Source: Verrucomicrobiota bacterium (GTDB lineage Bacteria > Verrucomicrobiota > Verrucomicrobiia > Limisphaerales > JACRJZ01). Taken from it: a stretch of DNA of 24,675 nt. The translations under genes and the position numbers were made by a program. Under the pieces are notes generated by a model. The model saw only the letters and a list, made by a program, of their open reading frames with translations. It had not been told where the DNA came from and did no database searches. Within the stretch, counting starts at the first letter, position 1; every line of letters starts with the position of its first letter. Location of the stretch: NCBI GenBank assembly GCA_022711695.1, contig JAKLEJ010000002.1:1-24675 (forward strand), in the 5' to 3' direction. Shown here in pieces: positions 23,826-24,675 of the stretch.

Positions 23826-24675
23826 AACGCGAAAGGCGAACGCCCAACCCCGCGAGACTTCGAAGCGGTCGAACCCTGTCGCTGAGGTGCTGGGGATGGG
23901 CCGCGCTGGTGGTTTTTGGGGCCGGGCCGGCGGAGTCGGCGTATGTGAGCGCCGGCAAAGACCCCATCTACATTGGCTCGAAGGCCTGCGGGCGCTGCCA
24001 TGATGGCCCGAGGATGGGCCACCAGTTCAGCAAATGGCACGAGACCGCGCACGCGCGCGCCTACGCGGCGCTCTCGCTGCCGGAGGCCCGGGAGATCACC
24101 AAGCTGAGCGGCATCACCGAGGAGCCTCACCGGGCCAAGATGTGCCTGGGCTGCCACGCCACCGCCTCCGAGGAGGAAGACTGGCAGCGGGGCGAGGAGT
24201 TCCGCCTGGAGGACGGCCTGCAGTGCGAGGCGTGCCATGGGCCGGGGAGCGAGTACGCCACCGAAGAGATCATGCGCGACCGGCAGAAGGCCGTGGCCAA
24301 TGGGCTGATTCTGCCGGACAAAGGCGACAGTTGCCTGCGCTGCCACCGGGTGAAGGGCTCGCATGCGGCGGTGCTGAAGAAGCAGCCGTTCGAAACCAAC
24401 TCGGCCTGGGCGGCCATCGCGCATGCGCTGCCCCCCAAGGGCAACGGCAGCGGCCGGACTAACGTGGCCCTGCCGGCGCCGCCGCCCGGAACCAACGCCG
24501 CGGCCCACAAGTTCACGGGGGTGATGGCCTGCGCCGAATGCCACAAGGTCCCCAAGATGGGTTTCCAGGTCAGCCCATGGCCGCCTGGGCCGCCCGCCCC
24601 GGCCCACGCCTCCCTGGCCACCTCCCGCGGGCCGGAGATCGCCAGCGAAGCCGGCGTCGCCGGCCAGCCCCAGCT
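23822..24675 (+). CDS. Multiheme cytochrome c (cytochrome c554-like), 3' end outside window
   Basis: An open frame of 284 codons runs off the window. It starts ATGA-overlapped with the CRTAC1 gene and has an export signal (about 20-40, 'WGWAALVVFGAGPAESA'). Five CxxCH heme c sites lie at 56-60 (CGRCH), 108-112 (CLGCH), 135-139 (CEACH), 171-175 (CLRCH) and 237-241 (CAECH). 'LEDGLQCEACHGPGSEY' is the cytochrome c554/c' family hallmark. Additional His residues (for example in 'WHETAHARAY') could be distal ligands. The segment after the fifth heme ('PKMGFQVSPW...AHASLATSRGPEIASEAGVAGQPQ') repeats the layout seen after the first ('PRMGHQFSKW...AHARAYAALSLPEAREITKLSGITEEPH'), so more hemes are expected downstream. 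It is periplasmic or outer-surface and carries electrons. Confidence 0.88.
   Translation, partial: MKRERRTPNPARLRSGRTLSLRCWGWAALVVFGAGPAESAYVSAGKDPIYIGSKACGRCHDGPRMGHQFSKWHETAHARAYAALSLPEAREITKLSGITEEPHRAKMCLGCHATASEEEDWQRGEEFRLEDGLQCEACHGPGSEYATEEIMRDRQKAVANGLILPDKGDSCLRCHRVKGSHAAVLKKQPFETNSAWAAIAHALPPKGNGSGRTNVALPAPPPGTNAAAHKFTGVMACAECHKVPKMGFQVSPWPPGPPAPAHASLATSRGPEIASEAGVAGQPQ

Overview
The window is GC-rich bacterial chromosome and reads best as a Verrucomicrobiota genome, probably of the Limisphaerales/Pedosphaera type; a related PVC lineage is possible. The evidence is a very large secreted HYR/VCBS-repeat protein with an 'ARYFRL'-like C-terminus, the trio of heme-bearing propeller protein, CRTAC1/ASPIC protein and multiheme cytochrome, a modular secreted sialidase, weak or absent Shine-Dalgarno sequences, and palindromic dispersed repeats of the GGAGCGTCGCCCCTCC kind. 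No rRNA, tRNA, CRISPR array or transposase was seen.

Layout. (1) 1-561 is the 3' end of purB. A 386-base gap with a hairpin, a G10 tract and an extended -10 box leads to a secreted protein of about 1775 residues (948-6275). (2) 6324-7520, minus strand, is a two-gene unit: a LapA-like two-helix membrane protein and a secreted protein that may carry a carbohydrate-binding fold and has a G10 tract in its coding sequence. (3) 7612-12308, plus strand, holds a PduO-type cobalamin adenosyltransferase, a secreted sialidase / sialidase-like / SGNH-esterase fusion, and an N-acetylneuraminate lyase. The last two suggest release, de-acetylation and cleavage of sialic acid. (4) 12374-13390, minus strand, is a PaaK-like adenylate-forming protein that has lost its P-loop and C-terminal domain.

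(5) 13400-18500 is an accessory island. It contains a dispersed-repeat cluster, a type II restriction-modification pair (beta-class methyltransferase plus PD-(D/E)XK endonuclease), a Nudix-fold protein with an altered Nudix box, a 535-residue protein of unknown function in lower-GC DNA, a 3' remnant of thiC, a nucleotidyltransferase gene with an apparent internal deletion, and its small partner ORF. All are on the minus strand, and several neighbours are tightly spaced or overlap. It looks like a defence island that also collects broken genes. The unknown protein plus Nudix pair is the best candidate for an undescribed system.

(6) 18695-19891, minus strand, is an L-2-hydroxyglutarate oxidase-type flavoenzyme. 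(7) From 20200 to the end, plus strand, three exported proteins are chained by 4-base ATGA overlaps: a propeller-like protein with two c-heme motifs, a seven-repeat FG-GAP/ASPIC protein, and a multiheme cytochrome c running off the window. They probably form one exported redox complex.

All calls come from reading the sequence. Homology statements rest on recalled family motifs, not on searches.
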